Source: an uncultured Thiotrichaceae bacterium (lineage in GTDB: Bacteria > Pseudomonadota > Gammaproteobacteria > Thiotrichales > Thiotrichaceae). Taken from it: DNA of 64,000 nucleotides. How positions within the stretch are numbered: the first letter of the stretch is position 1; each line of letters starts with the position of its first letter. The notes under the pieces were generated by a model that was not told the origin of the DNA, ran no database searches, and worked only from the letters and a program-made list of their open reading frames with translations. Location: assembly GCA_937925855.1 (NCBI GenBank), contig CALAMO010000035.1:1-64000 (forward strand), in the 5' to 3' direction. Both the position numbers and the translations under genes were made by a program. Shown here one piece after another: positions 8,551 through 17,794 of this stretch.

Positions 8551-9243
8551 ATGAAATTTACGCCATCCGTCTTGGGGCTTGCACTTGCATTACAATTCTC
8601 AGCTGCCGTTGCGCAACCGTTGGAATCTCTGGAGCAGCGCCTCAGCTATATTTTGGGCCAAAGTGCCGCTAATCAGCTGAGTGACATTGGCTTAAAATTA
8701 GATGCAGCAGCGTTTAAGTTGGCGATCGAAGAAGCTAGCCTGGACGATGCCTCAAAGCGCAGCCTGTCCGACGCCGACATACAAAAGGCCATTGGTGAAG
8801 CACGTCAGTTGAGTGCGGAAAAAGCCAAAGCAGCGGCAGCGGCAGCGGCTGAGGTGAATGTCAAAGAAGGTGACGAATACCGCGCGATGAACGCCAAGAA
8901 AGAGGGCGTGGTGGTAACTGAAAGCGGCCTGCAATATAAAGAAATAACCGCTGGCGACGGTAAAAAGCCTAAGTCAACGAACCAGGTTAAGGTGCATTAT
9001 AAAGGCTCGCTGATTAACGGTAAGGTATTTGATAGCTCGTACGACCGGGGCGAACCGGCGACTTTCCCAGTGACCGGCGTTATCAAGGGTTGGGTTGAAG
9101 CGCTGCAGCTGATGAACGTTGGTGATAAATTTCAGCTGACTATTCCACCCGAGCTGGGCTACGGTGAGCGCGGTACGGGTGCAGATATTGGCCCGAATGC
9201 CACGCTGCTGTTTGACGTTGAACTGCTGGAAATTGTTGAGTAA
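8551..9243 (+). CDS. FKBP-type peptidyl-prolyl cis-trans isomerase, exported
   Basis: The 230-residue protein begins with a signal peptide (about residues 1-22, ending AVAQ), then an alpha-helical dimerisation region (23-105, Ala/Lys rich) and a C-terminal FKBP domain (about 120-228) with [21 protein letters not shown], the GVIKGW motif and [11 protein letters not shown]. This arrangement matches FkpA/Mip periplasmic chaperone-isomerases that assist folding of envelope proteins. A GGA ribosome site lies before the ATG. It is divergent from tmm and followed by a GC-rich hairpin, so it is probably monocistronic. Confidence 0.9.
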   Translation: MKFTPSVLGLALALQFSAAVAQPLESLEQRLSYILGQSAANQLSDIGLKLDAAAFKLAIEEASLDDASKRSLSDADIQKAIGEARQLSAEKAKAAAAAAAEVNVKEGDEYRAMNAKKEGVVVTESGLQYKEITAGDGKKPKSTNQVKVHYKGSLINGKVFDSSYDRGEPATFPVTGVIKGWVEALQLMNVGDKFQLTIPPELGYGERGTGADIGPNATLLFDVELLEIVE

Positions 9244-9284
9244 ATAACTTATAGGACACCTGTTCAGGTTGCCTGATCATTCTG

Positions 9285-9308
9285 GCCCCTCCTCAATTCA
9301 GGAGGGGC
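9285..9308. terminator. Terminator-like hairpin after the FKBP gene
   Basis: A perfect 9-bp stem (GCCCCTCCT / AGGAGGGGC) with a six-base loop lies 42 bases after the FKBP stop and before uvrC. Position supports a transcription stop; there is no clear U-run. Confidence 0.5.
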
Positions 9309-9356
9309 ACTTATCCTTCCATCGCCCTAAGCCGCGTCCTGTGGCAAAATAGCCGC

Positions 9357-11204
9357 ATGGCAGACAGCACCCAAAATACTCGGCCCGCGCCGGGTTTCGA
9401 CCCCAAAGACTTCCTAAAAACCGTGCCGCATCAGCCCGGCGTGTATCGCATGCTGAATGAACAGGGCCAGATCATCTATATCGGTAAAGCAAAAGACCTG
9501 CGCAATCGGGTCGGTAGTTATTTCCGCAGTACTATCGCGAACTCGCGCACTTATGCGCTGGTGAAGCAGATTTGCGGGGTGGAAATCACCGTGACGCACA
9601 CCGAGGCGGAAGCGCTGCTGCTAGAAAATAACCTGATTAAACGCTATAAGCCGCGCTACAATATTCTGCTGAAGGATGGCAAGGGCTATCCCTATATCTA
9701 CGTGTCCACCCAGCAGGACTACCCGCGCATCCAGTTTTATCGCGGCTCGCGCAAACAGCCCGGACAGTATTTTGGCCCCTATCCGAGCGTGGGGGCAGTG
9801 CGGCAAACGCTGCATCTGATGAAAAAATTATTTAAAGCACGGCAGTGCCAGGACAGCTACTTCGCGAACCGTTCGCGCCCCTGTCTGGAGTATCAGATTA
9901 AGCGCTGTTCCGCGCCCTGCGTGGGTTTTATCGACCAGGCCGACTACGCTAAGAGCATTGAGCATGCCGTGCAGTTTCTTCAGGGGCGTACCCAGGAGGT
10001 GATTGATGATCTGGTGGTGCAAATGGAAGCATCAGCTCAGGCCTTGAATTTCGAGAAAGCAGCGGAGCAGCGTGACCTAATCGAAAACCTGCGACAAATA
10101 TCACAACAGCAGTATGTCAGCGGCGGCAATAGCAATGTGGATGTGGTCGCGCTGGAGCTGGATTCTGGGCTGGCGAGTGTGCAGGTATTCAGCGTGCGCA
10201 ACGGTAATAACTTGGGCAATCGTAATTTCTTCCCAGATTTACCGGGGGGAGACGTTGCTGATACTGAGGTGATGGCGAGCTTTTTGGCGCAGTATTATCT
10301 GGGGCATGATATTCCGCCGGAGGTGCTGGTGTCGGTCATGCCCGATGAGGCGGAGGTGCTGGAAGAAATGCTGACGCTGAAGCAGCAGCGTAAAGTCAGT
10401 CTGCACCAGCCGAAGCGTGGTGAGCGGGCTAAATGGCTAGCACTCGCGCAAAAAAATGCGCAACAGGCGCTGACAATGCGACTATTATCCAAGGCAGGGA
10501 TGCAGGAGCGTCTGTTTGCGTTACAGGATGTACTGGAGTTGGCTGCGCCGCCGATGCGGATGGAGTGTTTTGATATTAGCCATACCATGGGCGAAGCGAC
10601 GGTGGCGTCCTGCGTGGTGTTTGATGCTAATGGCCCGCAGAAGTCTGAATACCGGCGGTTTAATATTGAGGGCATTACCGGGGGCGATGATTATGCCGCG
10701 ATGAAGCAGGCCTTAACCCGACGTTTTCGGCGCGGCACGGCGCAAGATGGTAAGCTGCCTGATATTCTGTTCATCGACGGCGGCAAAGGGCAAGTGGCGC
10801 AGGCGCTGGATGTGATTAATGAGCTACAGATTGTGGGCGTTGAGGTGATTGGCGTAGCGAAAGGTGAGGGGCGTAAGCCCGGCCTAGAAACGCTGATTAT
10901 CGAGCAAAATAGCGGGCGTTTATCCTTACCGGAGCATTCTAAGGCGCTGCATCTGGTGCAGCAGATTAGAGACGAAGCCCACCGCTTTGCGATTACCGGC
11001 CACCGCGCGCGCCGTCAGAAGGCGCGTACCCAGTCGCGCTTAGAAGATATTCACGGCCTCGGTGCCAAGCGGCGGCAGGTGTTATTAAAGCAGTTTGGCG
11101 GCATGCGCGCGATTGAGCGGGCGAGTGTTGAAGAATTGGCGAAAGCGCCCGGTATTGGCAGTGATCTGGCGCAGAAAATTTATGATAAATTCAATGGAGA
11201 ATAA
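9357..11204 (+). CDS. uvrC: Excinuclease ABC subunit C (UvrC)
   Basis: The 615-residue protein is a complete UvrC nuclease, which makes both incisions in nucleotide excision repair with UvrB. Domains in order: GIY-YIG 3'-incision nuclease (about residues 22-105, with GVYRML and IIYIGKAKDLRNRV), Cys-rich segment (about 160-190), UvrB-binding UVR motif (about 205-240), RNase H-like 5'-incision domain (ECFDIS and LFIDGGKGQ, about 395-480), and tandem helix-hairpin-helix motifs at the C-terminus (IHGLGAKRR and APGIGSDLAQKIY). pgsA follows after 3 bases, the classical gammaproteobacterial uvrC-pgsA pair. Confidence 0.97.
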   Translation: MADSTQNTRPAPGFDPKDFLKTVPHQPGVYRMLNEQGQIIYIGKAKDLRNRVGSYFRSTIANSRTYALVKQICGVEITVTHTEAEALLLENNLIKRYKPRYNILLKDGKGYPYIYVSTQQDYPRIQFYRGSRKQPGQYFGPYPSVGAVRQTLHLMKKLFKARQCQDSYFANRSRPCLEYQIKRCSAPCVGFIDQADYAKSIEHAVQFLQGRTQEVIDDLVVQMEASAQALNFEKAAEQRDLIENLRQISQQQYVSGGNSNVDVVALELDSGLASVQVFSVRNGNNLGNRNFFPDLPGGDVADTEVMASFLAQYYLGHDIPPEVLVSVMPDEAEVLEEMLTLKQQRKVSLHQPKRGERAKWLALAQKNAQQALTMRLLSKAGMQERLFALQDVLELAAPPMRMECFDISHTMGEATVASCVVFDANGPQKSEYRRFNIEGITGGDDYAAMKQALTRRFRRGTAQDGKLPDILFIDGGKGQVAQALDVINELQIVGVEVIGVAKGEGRKPGLETLIIEQNSGRLSLPEHSKALHLVQQIRDEAHRFAITGHRARRQKARTQSRLEDIHGLGAKRRQVLLKQFGGMRAIERASVEELAKAPGIGSDLAQKIYDKFNGE

Positions 11205-11207
11205 ACG

Positions 11208-11771
11208 ATGCCAATGAACCTACCGATTATGCTCACCTGGCTGCGCATTCTGTTTATTCCGCTGATGGTGTTTTTCTTTTATCTCGATGCGTGGTGGGCA
11301 CCGTTTATGACGGCCTTTACCTTCGGCATCGCCGGCTTGACCGATTGGGCCGACGGTTATTTCGCGCGTAAAATGCAGCTGGAGTCGCGTTTTGGTGCGT
11401 TTCTTGATCCGGTGGCGGATAAGCTGATTGTGGCGGTGGCGCTGCTGCTGATCGTAGAGCGTGAGGGCGCGTTCTGGTTTACGCTGGCGGGCACGCTGAT
11501 TATTGGGCGCGAAATTATTATTTCAGCGCTGCGTGAATGGATGGCGCAAATCGGCGCGAAAGGTTCGATGGCGGTGTCGTATATCGCAAAAGTTAAAACC
11601 ACCGCCCAGATTATTGCGCTGATCTTCCTGCTGTATAACCAGAACCTGTTTGTTATCCTGCCGATTCGCGAGATGGGGATTATTGCGCTGGTGCTAGCGA
11701 CTGCTTTGACCGTGATATCGATGTTGCAGTATCTGCAGAGTGCGTTTACGGCAGTGCGGGCCTTGGATTAA
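11208..11771 (+). CDS. pgsA: CDP-diacylglycerol-glycerol-3-phosphate 3-phosphatidyltransferase
   Basis: The 187-residue inner-membrane enzyme makes phosphatidylglycerolphosphate from CDP-diacylglycerol and glycerol 3-phosphate, the committed step to phosphatidylglycerol. The CDP-alcohol phosphatidyltransferase motif D-x2-D-G-x2-A-R-x8-G-x3-D-x3-D is complete around residues 46-68 (TDWADGYFAR then GAFLDPVADK). Several hydrophobic helices are visible. It is coupled to uvrC. Confidence 0.95.
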   Translation: MPMNLPIMLTWLRILFIPLMVFFFYLDAWWAPFMTAFTFGIAGLTDWADGYFARKMQLESRFGAFLDPVADKLIVAVALLLIVEREGAFWFTLAGTLIIGREIIISALREWMAQIGAKGSMAVSYIAKVKTTAQIIALIFLLYNQNLFVILPIREMGIIALVLATALTVISMLQYLQSAFTAVRALD

Positions 11772-11778
11772 GGAGTAC

Positions 11779-12222
11779 TTAGTGCTGGAAGTTCTCCAAA
11801 ACCTCCGGCAGTATCCCAATCGCCAGCTCATATCCCGCCACGCCTAAGCCCGCCACAACCGCATCAGAGGCGGGCGACACATAGGAAAGGTGCCGAAAAG
11901 GTTCGCGCAGGTGCGGGTTTGAGATGTGCAGCTCAATCTTATAGCCGGTGTAAGCGCGCAGCGCATCGTGAATCGCCACCGAGGTATGGGTATAGGCGCC
12001 CGCATTCAGCACAATCGCCGCGACAGAACCCATCGCCTGTTGAATCCAATCCACCAGCGTGCCTTCGTGGTTGGATTGCAGGAACGCTACGTCCAGCCCG
12101 TGCTTGCGCCCCAGTGCCTGACAGCGCTTTTCAATATCCGCCAGCGTATCATAGCCATAAATTTCCGGTTCGCGCGTGCCTAATAGATTAAGATTAGGCC
12201 CATTAATCACATACACGTTCAT
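11779..12222 (-). CDS. aroQ: Type II 3-dehydroquinate dehydratase
   Basis: The 147-residue protein is a small dodecameric type II dehydroquinase, which dehydrates 3-dehydroquinate to 3-dehydroshikimate in aromatic biosynthesis. All family active-site motifs are present: [16 protein letters not shown] with the catalytic Arg and Tyr, [19 protein letters not shown] and REPFRH. Its ATG overlaps the stop of an upstream degenerate paralogue by 4 bases, so both are translated from one mRNA. A catabolic quinate role is possible in principle, but no quinate genes are near. Confidence 0.94.
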   Translation of the reverse strand: MNVYVINGPNLNLLGTREPEIYGYDTLADIEKRCQALGRKHGLDVAFLQSNHEGTLVDWIQQAMGSVAAIVLNAGAYTHTSVAIHDALRAYTGYKIELHISNPHLREPFRHLSYVSPASDAVVAGLGVAGYELAIGILPEVLENFQH

Positions 12223-12695
12223 GACGTGGCTCCCTGCGCCAGCTGCTGCTGGATTGCGTTCAGCGCCAGCAGGTAGCTGTGCGCACCGAGACCGGCGATA
12301 AAGGCGATATGACTATCGACGGCTAGCAGCGGGTGTTTAATGGTGGAATCTGGCAGGAAGGTATTACGCAGATGCACTTCAATCACTGGCTGGTCGACGG
12401 CGGCACTTAACTGTAAGGCCTGCACCAACAGCCCAGTGTCGGTAGTGGGCGCGTCGGCATAGCTGACCGGGTTAATAATCAGGGCACTGTGCTGGCTGCG
12501 CTCATGCACAATGAGACGCGCCAATTCAGTGATCTCATCACTTTGCCGAAAATCGATGGCGAGGCCAAGCTGCTCACCTTTGGCAAGGCACTGCTGTTCA
12601 ATGTCCGCCAGCGACGGGCCGCCACTGGGGTCGCGACGCTCGCGCAGGCCCGGCCCGTTGAGTATGAGGATAGATGAGTTTGGCATAGTGTTCAC
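12219..12695 (-). CDS. Degenerate tandem paralogue of type II dehydroquinase
   Basis: The 158-residue protein keeps the fold signature of AroQ ([39 protein letters not shown]). It has lost most active-site positions. The motif GPNLN is GPGLR, the YG segment with the catalytic tyrosine is replaced by DPSGGPS, NPGAYTHTS becomes NPVSYADAP, and the REPFR arginine region is DSTIKH. Only the E-V-H strand is kept. The frame is intact and overlaps aroQ by 4 bases, so it is probably expressed with it, perhaps as a non-catalytic partner in a mixed oligomer. Start is GTG 12695 or ATG 12686. Confidence 0.8.
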   Translation of the reverse strand: MNTMPNSSILILNGPGLRERRDPSGGPSLADIEQQCLAKGEQLGLAIDFRQSDEITELARLIVHERSQHSALIINPVSYADAPTTDTGLLVQALQLSAAVDQPVIEVHLRNTFLPDSTIKHPLLAVDSHIAFIAGLGAHSYLLALNAIQQQLAQGATS

Positions 12696-12772
12696 ACGTT
12701 TATGAGTTGCGCATCAAATCATAGCACTGCCTGCGGCGGGCGCGCTAACTTTTCGTCGTATTATTCCGTGCG

Positions 12773-14344
12773 TTAGACTTCCTCAAACGTCGCGCTCAGG
12801 GTGGCGAAATCAAAACAGCAGCGCAGCGTTTGCTGAGGTGCAATGCGCTCAAAGATGATTTGTGTTGCCCCTCCGCGCAGCGCGCTCATTTGGTTGGCCT
12901 GCATCAGGGCGGGCTGCTGCTTGCGCCACCGTAAGAACGCGGCGAAGGCGTTATAAATCGAGTCGGGCCGTTCCGCCTCATCGAGCGCAGCCCGCGCTAG
13001 ATGTGCCTTGGCCACGGGTAGCCAAGTGCTGGTGGCGTCTGAAAAACCACCGTTAGGGGCATCACCCCGCCACACCATCGGCGTGCGGCAGGTATCACGC
13101 CCCATAAAGGTTGGCGCAAACTCAATACCCCAGGGGTCTTGCATGTGTTCGTTCGGAATATCGCGCACATCTTGCAGCGCTAATTCTTCGCCTTGGTAAA
13201 TACAGCTGGAACCAATCAGACAGGTCTCTAGCTGGAGCAGCAGCAGCTGCATCGCCTGCTGCTGTTCCGTGGCGAGGCCCAGCGCCTTCAGCTGGCGGGT
13301 CGCGCAGCGCGGCACGTCATGATTAGAAAAGGCGAAACTCAGTCGCCCCGTACCGTTAAAGGCGGCAATCGCCTGGGAAATCGCGTCTTTAATACCGTCA
13401 ATATCTAGGCCATCCCAGGCCAGCAGATTGAAGTTATAGGTGGCATGCAGCCGTCCCGGCGCGGTGAAGGCTTGACTGGCGGCGACCGGATCATCACCAT
13501 GCAGCTCGCCCATTAAGAAGCGATCGCTATAGCGGTCGGCGACGGCTCTGAACGCGGTGCTGAACTGCTGGATATTAGGCTGATTGAGCTGGGCGCTGTC
13601 GTGCAGCTGGCGAAAAAACGGTTGCTGCTGCTGCGGGAGCACACCCGGTACAAAATCGGGATTAGCGCGGTTATCCTGGTACGGCGCGCGGTCAGCGTTG
13701 ATGGTATGCACCGCATCGAGCCGAAAGCCATCGACTCCGCGCTCAAACCAAAACGCTGCCACATCGGCCAGTGCTTGCAGCACGGCGGGATTAGCATGAT
13801 TCAGATTGGGCTGGCTGCTGAGGAAGTTATGCAGATAATACTGCTGGCGGCGCGGCTCCCATGACCAGGCGGGCCCGCCAAAAAATGACAGCCAGTTCGT
13901 CGGCGGCGTGCCGTCGGGCTGGGGGTCAACCCAATGAAACCAGTCTGCCTTTGGGTTATCGCGTGACTGGCGGCTTTCTTGAAACCAGGCATGCTGATCT
14001 GAGCAATGGGCCGGTACAATATCGATCATCACCTTTAAACCGAGCGCATGCGCCCGGGCTAAGAGGGCGTCAAAATCCGCCAACGAGCCGTATTCTGGTT
14101 GAATATCGCGGTAATCCGCTACATCGTAGCCAAAATCTTTTTGCGGGCTTTTAAAAAACGGGCTGATCCAAATAGCATCGACCCCCAACCCAGCGATATA
14201 GTCGAGCCGAGCGGTAATGCCCGGTAGGTCGCCGATACCGTCGCCGTTGCTGTCCTGATAGGAACGTGGATAAATCTGATAAATAACGGCGGTTTCCCAC
14301 CATTTGAGTGCTGCTGCTGTGGTATTAGACGTGATATTAGGCAT
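12773..14344 (-). CDS. aglA: GH13 alpha-glucosidase (AglA-type)
   Basis: The 523-residue enzyme is a glycoside hydrolase family 13 oligosaccharide alpha-glucosidase. It has the TIM-barrel start ([21 protein letters not shown]), conserved region I (DIVPAHCSD), the nucleophile aspartate in GFRLDAVHT, the acid/base glutamate in FLMGELHGD and FSNHDVPR with the transition-state aspartate. No signal peptide is seen, so it hydrolyses imported alpha-glucosides in the cytoplasm. It is the last gene of the agl-type operon and overlaps the ATPase gene by 8 bases. The gene set matches the alpha-glucoside (trehalose, sucrose, maltose) uptake operon first described in Sinorhizobium. Confidence 0.92.
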   Translation of the reverse strand: MPNITSNTTAAALKWWETAVIYQIYPRSYQDSNGDGIGDLPGITARLDYIAGLGVDAIWISPFFKSPQKDFGYDVADYRDIQPEYGSLADFDALLARAHALGLKVMIDIVPAHCSDQHAWFQESRQSRDNPKADWFHWVDPQPDGTPPTNWLSFFGGPAWSWEPRRQQYYLHNFLSSQPNLNHANPAVLQALADVAAFWFERGVDGFRLDAVHTINADRAPYQDNRANPDFVPGVLPQQQQPFFRQLHDSAQLNQPNIQQFSTAFRAVADRYSDRFLMGELHGDDPVAASQAFTAPGRLHATYNFNLLAWDGLDIDGIKDAISQAIAAFNGTGRLSFAFSNHDVPRCATRQLKALGLATEQQQAMQLLLLQLETCLIGSSCIYQGEELALQDVRDIPNEHMQDPWGIEFAPTFMGRDTCRTPMVWRGDAPNGGFSDATSTWLPVAKAHLARAALDEAERPDSIYNAFAAFLRWRKQQPALMQANQMSALRGGATQIIFERIAPQQTLRCCFDFATLSATFEEV

Positions 14345-15458
14345 GGTCTTTGTAGGTTAATAAGGATTGTCCTGCTAGGAAGATATGGACTTTGGCCGGG
14401 TCAGCGTACAGTGCAATGTTCTGACCGCGTAAGCCCTGATGAATACCCGGCAGTTTGACGATAATGCGGCCATTTTCAGCGGGTAAATACAGCAGAGTGA
14501 CTTCACCCAGCGCTTCTGTAATGTCAACCTGACCAGAAAATAGGGCGGCGGCTGAGCCGGAATCAGCTATGGCGTTGGCGTCGCCCAGACTGAAGTCCTC
14601 GGGGCGAACGCCGACGTTGACCGCTGCGCCCTGCATGGCGGCGCTTGAGGGCACATTAGAGCGTGCCGTGCCGCCGCTGTCGAGGCGTATTGTCGTTTGC
14701 GGGCCGGTGGCGCTAATCGTGCCACTGAGTAAATTCATCGCCGGTGAGCCGATAAACTGAGCGACAAATTCATTATTAGGTCGCTCGTAAAGCGCTAACG
14801 GCGCACCAACCTGGGCGATGCTTTGATCGGCTAGCACGACAATGCGGTCTGCCAGCGTCATTGCCTCGACCTGATCATGAGTCACGTAGACCATGGTGGA
14901 ATCTGGCATCTGCTCTTTTAGCTGTGCGATTTCTAAGCGAGTCGCAACCCGCAGCGCCGCATCAAGGTTTGACAGCGGTTCGTCGAACAGATAAACCTTC
15001 GGGTCGCGCACAATGGAACGCCCGATAGCAACGCGCTGGCGCTGGCCGCCGGAGAGGGCTTTGGGCAAGCGGTCAAGATACGGCTCCAGTTGTAAAATAC
15101 GCGCTACATTATCGATCGCTTCTTTAATTTCAGCTTTGGATTTTTTGGCAATTTTGAGTGCAAATGCCATATTCTCGCGCACCGTCATATGCGGGTAGAG
15201 TGCATACGACTGGAACACCATGGCGATACCGCGCAGACTGGGGGGGAAGTCGTTTACCCTGACGCCATCAATCTCCAGGGTGCCACCGGAAATTTTCTCC
15301 AGCCCGGCAATCATGCGCAGTAAGGTCGATTTGCCGCAGCCGGATGGGCCGACAAACACCACCAGCTCGCCCTGATTAATCTCCAAATTAATATCACGCA
15401 GCACCTCGACATTATTGCCATAGCGCTTGGACACATTCGTCAATTTTAACTCGGTCAT
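14337..15458 (-). CDS. aglK: Alpha-glucoside ABC transporter ATPase (AglK/MalK type)
   Basis: The 373-residue protein is a carbohydrate-importer ATPase of the MalK/UgpC class. It has Walker [10 protein letters not shown], signature [15 protein letters not shown], Walker B VYLFDEP, the switch histidine in [14 protein letters not shown], and a C-terminal OB-fold regulatory domain (about 235-373). It energises the AglF/AglG permease pair. It lies about 60 bases downstream of the aglG stop within the same transcription unit. Confidence 0.93.
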   Translation of the reverse strand: MTELKLTNVSKRYGNNVEVLRDINLEINQGELVVFVGPSGCGKSTLLRMIAGLEKISGGTLEIDGVRVNDFPPSLRGIAMVFQSYALYPHMTVRENMAFALKIAKKSKAEIKEAIDNVARILQLEPYLDRLPKALSGGQRQRVAIGRSIVRDPKVYLFDEPLSNLDAALRVATRLEIAQLKEQMPDSTMVYVTHDQVEAMTLADRIVVLADQSIAQVGAPLALYERPNNEFVAQFIGSPAMNLLSGTISATGPQTTIRLDSGGTARSNVPSSAAMQGAAVNVGVRPEDFSLGDANAIADSGSAAALFSGQVDITEALGEVTLLYLPAENGRIIVKLPGIHQGLRGQNIALYADPAKVHIFLAGQSLLTYKDHA

Positions 15459-15519
15459 TGGCTAATCCCCCGCAAAGATCTCATTACACTGCTTAACAGC
15501 TGTCTCAGCACGCTCCACC

Positions 15520-16662
15520 TCATTTGACTGACCCGGCTAATAGCCCGCGCACTAGGTATTTCTGCATGACAAAAAACACCAGAAGCGGCACCACAATCGA
15601 CACAAACGCCGCTGTGGCTAGAATCTCCCAGTTGCCGCCGCGAGTGCCCAATAGTTCGACGATTTGATTAGTCATCACTGTGGTTTGGCCGGAGGCATCT
15701 ATGAGAAAGACCCGCGCGACCAGTAAATCATTCCACACCCACAGAAATTGGAAGATCGCAAATGAAGCCAGCGCGGGAAAACTAAGCGGGAGAATAATAC
15801 GGGTGAAAATCTGGAAATCAGTCGCACCATCGACCCGCGCATTTTCGATAATGTCTCTAGGTAGGCTGACCATATAATTGCGCAATAAATAAATTGCCAG
15901 GGGCAAACCAAAGCCGGTATGGGCTAGCCACACGCCCAGGTAGCCTTTACCGATGCCAATCTCATTATGAAATTTAAGCAGGGGTATTAAGGCCAGCTGT
16001 AGCGGCACAACCAGCAGCGCGACCACCGCAGCAATCAAAATGGAGCGCCCCGGAAATTCCATCCAGGCCAGCGCGTAAGCTGCAAAGGCGGCAAATAAGA
16101 TAGGAATAATCGTCGCTGGGATAGTGACGGTGAAGGTGTTTAAAAAAGCCTTTGCCATGCTGTCGCTATTATCGCCTTGAAACAGGATGTAGTCATAGTT
16201 TCTAAACGTAAATTCCGGCGGCGATGAGGCCGTCGTGAATACCCGGGGCAGGCGTTTACCGGCCTGACTCTGTTGGGCGGTGAAGCGGTAGCGGCCATCC
16301 GCATCGATAGTGAGGCTTCGACCCCGCTTTAATTGGGCGGTCGCACCGGGCTGATATTCATTGGGGCGTTTGGATGAGGTGCCCCAGGCGCGTAACACCA
16401 CCGCCTCTGAGCTAAAGAGCTTGCCCACTACGACATATAAACCCTTATCCTGAGTTTCTGTACCGGTAATACGGATGGGCGAACGTTGCTGTTCCTGCGT
16501 GCTGAGGGATGACCACCAGCCGGAACTGCTGATTTGGTCAGCGGTGCGAAAGGATGAGATAAACAGGCCGACGGTCGGAAACAGCCAAAGGAAAACAATA
16601 AACAACATGCTGAGGTGGACGGCCCAGCTGAGTGCGGGGCGCTGGCCTACGAATGATCCCAT
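15520..16662 (-). CDS. aglG: Alpha-glucoside ABC transporter permease AglG
   Basis: This is a MalG-type inner-membrane permease with the EAA loop (ENARVDGATDFQIFTRIILPLSFPA) that docks the ATPase. A large extracytoplasmic insertion between the first and second membrane segments (about residues 35-165) makes it longer than standard MalG; such a long form is known for AglG-type permeases. I prefer the ATG at 16662: it leaves a short gap to the aglF stop, with AGGAG upstream, while the alternative start at 16689 would overlap aglF by 23 bases. Confidence 0.88.
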   Translation of the reverse strand: MGSFVGQRPALSWAVHLSMLFIVFLWLFPTVGLFISSFRTADQISSSGWWSSLSTQEQQRSPIRITGTETQDKGLYVVVGKLFSSEAVVLRAWGTSSKRPNEYQPGATAQLKRGRSLTIDADGRYRFTAQQSQAGKRLPRVFTTASSPPEFTFRNYDYILFQGDNSDSMAKAFLNTFTVTIPATIIPILFAAFAAYALAWMEFPGRSILIAAVVALLVVPLQLALIPLLKFHNEIGIGKGYLGVWLAHTGFGLPLAIYLLRNYMVSLPRDIIENARVDGATDFQIFTRIILPLSFPALASFAIFQFLWVWNDLLVARVFLIDASGQTTVMTNQIVELLGTRGGNWEILATAAFVSIVVPLLVFFVMQKYLVRGLLAGSVK

Positions 16663-16666
16663 GGCC

Positions 16667-17674
16667 TTATTTGAGCTCCTTACGCGCATTGATGACGTTC
16701 CAGATTAATAGAGGGGTGACCAGCAGCATAATAATCATGGCGGCAGCAGAGCCTACTCCCCAATCGTTGGCCCGAAATAATTTATCAAACATATAGTTAG
16801 CCAGTACCTGTGTTTCCCATTGACCGTTAGTCATGGCAAAAACAATATCAAACACCTTCAACACGGTGATGGTGATCGTTGTCCAAACCACCACGATGGT
16901 GCTGGTAATCTGTGGGACTTTAATGCGGAAAAAAATCTGCAGTGGATTGGCACCGTCTACCACGGCGGCCTCGATAGTTTCTTCTGGAATGCCGCGCAGG
17001 GCAGCGGATAAAATCACCATGGCAAAACCGGTCTGAATCCAAATTAATACCACCATGAGGAAAAAGTTATTCCAAAAGGGCAGGGTTAACCAGACCTGTG
17101 GCTCCGCTCCGCTAAAAAAGGTATAGAGCGCGTTCAGCACGCCAATTTGTTCAGTGCCTGCGGGCCGCGCATCGTATACCAACTTCCAAATCACTGCGGC
17201 ACCAACGAAGCTGATCGCCATCGGCATGAAAATAAGCGATTTGGCGATATTGCCCCACCAGAGCCGGTCAGTCAGCTGCGCAATCAGCAGGCCAAACACG
17301 GTCGACAGCGCGGGCACCACTAGGAGCCACAACAAATTATTGGTGAGGGCCTCCCAGAATTTCGGCTCGGAGAACATTTGCTGGTAGTTGGCCAAGCCAA
17401 TGAAAGCATTACCCTGATCACGATCAAACAACGACAAACGTAGGGTCTCAAACACCGGGTAAGCTAGATAAACCGCGAGTGCGATAACGGCGGGTAATAA
17501 AAATAACCAGGGTCGAATGGCATTGGCGCGGTTAATATTCCGGTCAATGTGCTGCCCGCGCGCGGGCAGAAACACCCGATCTAACAACCAGTTAGAAAGA
17601 AAAAAATAACTCACACATAGACCAACACCGACCACAATAATGGTCACACCCTGCATCAAAGGTGACATGCTCAT
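16667..17674 (-). CDS. aglF: Alpha-glucoside ABC transporter permease AglF
   Basis: The 335-residue protein is a MalF-type inner-membrane permease with about eight predicted helices. The EAA motif reads EAAVVDGANPLQIFFRIKVPQ. Two N-terminal helices (about 8-28 and 55-75) precede the core. It pairs with AglG to form the translocation pore. A strong hairpin separates it from the binding-protein gene upstream, consistent with lower expression of the permeases. Confidence 0.9.
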   Translation of the reverse strand: MSMSPLMQGVTIIVVGVGLCVSYFFLSNWLLDRVFLPARGQHIDRNINRANAIRPWLFLLPAVIALAVYLAYPVFETLRLSLFDRDQGNAFIGLANYQQMFSEPKFWEALTNNLLWLLVVPALSTVFGLLIAQLTDRLWWGNIAKSLIFMPMAISFVGAAVIWKLVYDARPAGTEQIGVLNALYTFFSGAEPQVWLTLPFWNNFFLMVVLIWIQTGFAMVILSAALRGIPEETIEAAVVDGANPLQIFFRIKVPQITSTIVVVWTTITITVLKVFDIVFAMTNGQWETQVLANYMFDKLFRANDWGVGSAAAMIIMLLVTPLLIWNVINARKELK

Positions 17675-17748
17675 ACCTCATAAGTGTGAATCAGCAGGTA
17701 GACTCTGCAATCTGTGCTGGTTTATGCGGAGGAGAGGATTGTGCTTTT

Positions 17749-17781
17749 ACGACACCCGCACTCAAAGCACGCGGGTGTCGT
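17749..17781. promoter_or_regulatory. Strong intercistronic hairpin between aglE and aglF
   Basis: A perfect 11-bp inverted repeat (ACGACACCCGC / GCGGGTGTCGT) with an 11-base loop lies just after the aglE stop. No U-tract follows in the operon direction. Such hairpins after binding-protein genes typically stabilise the upstream mRNA or partly terminate, giving an excess of binding protein over permease. Confidence 0.6.
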
Positions 17782-17794
17782 GGCGAAGCATCAC

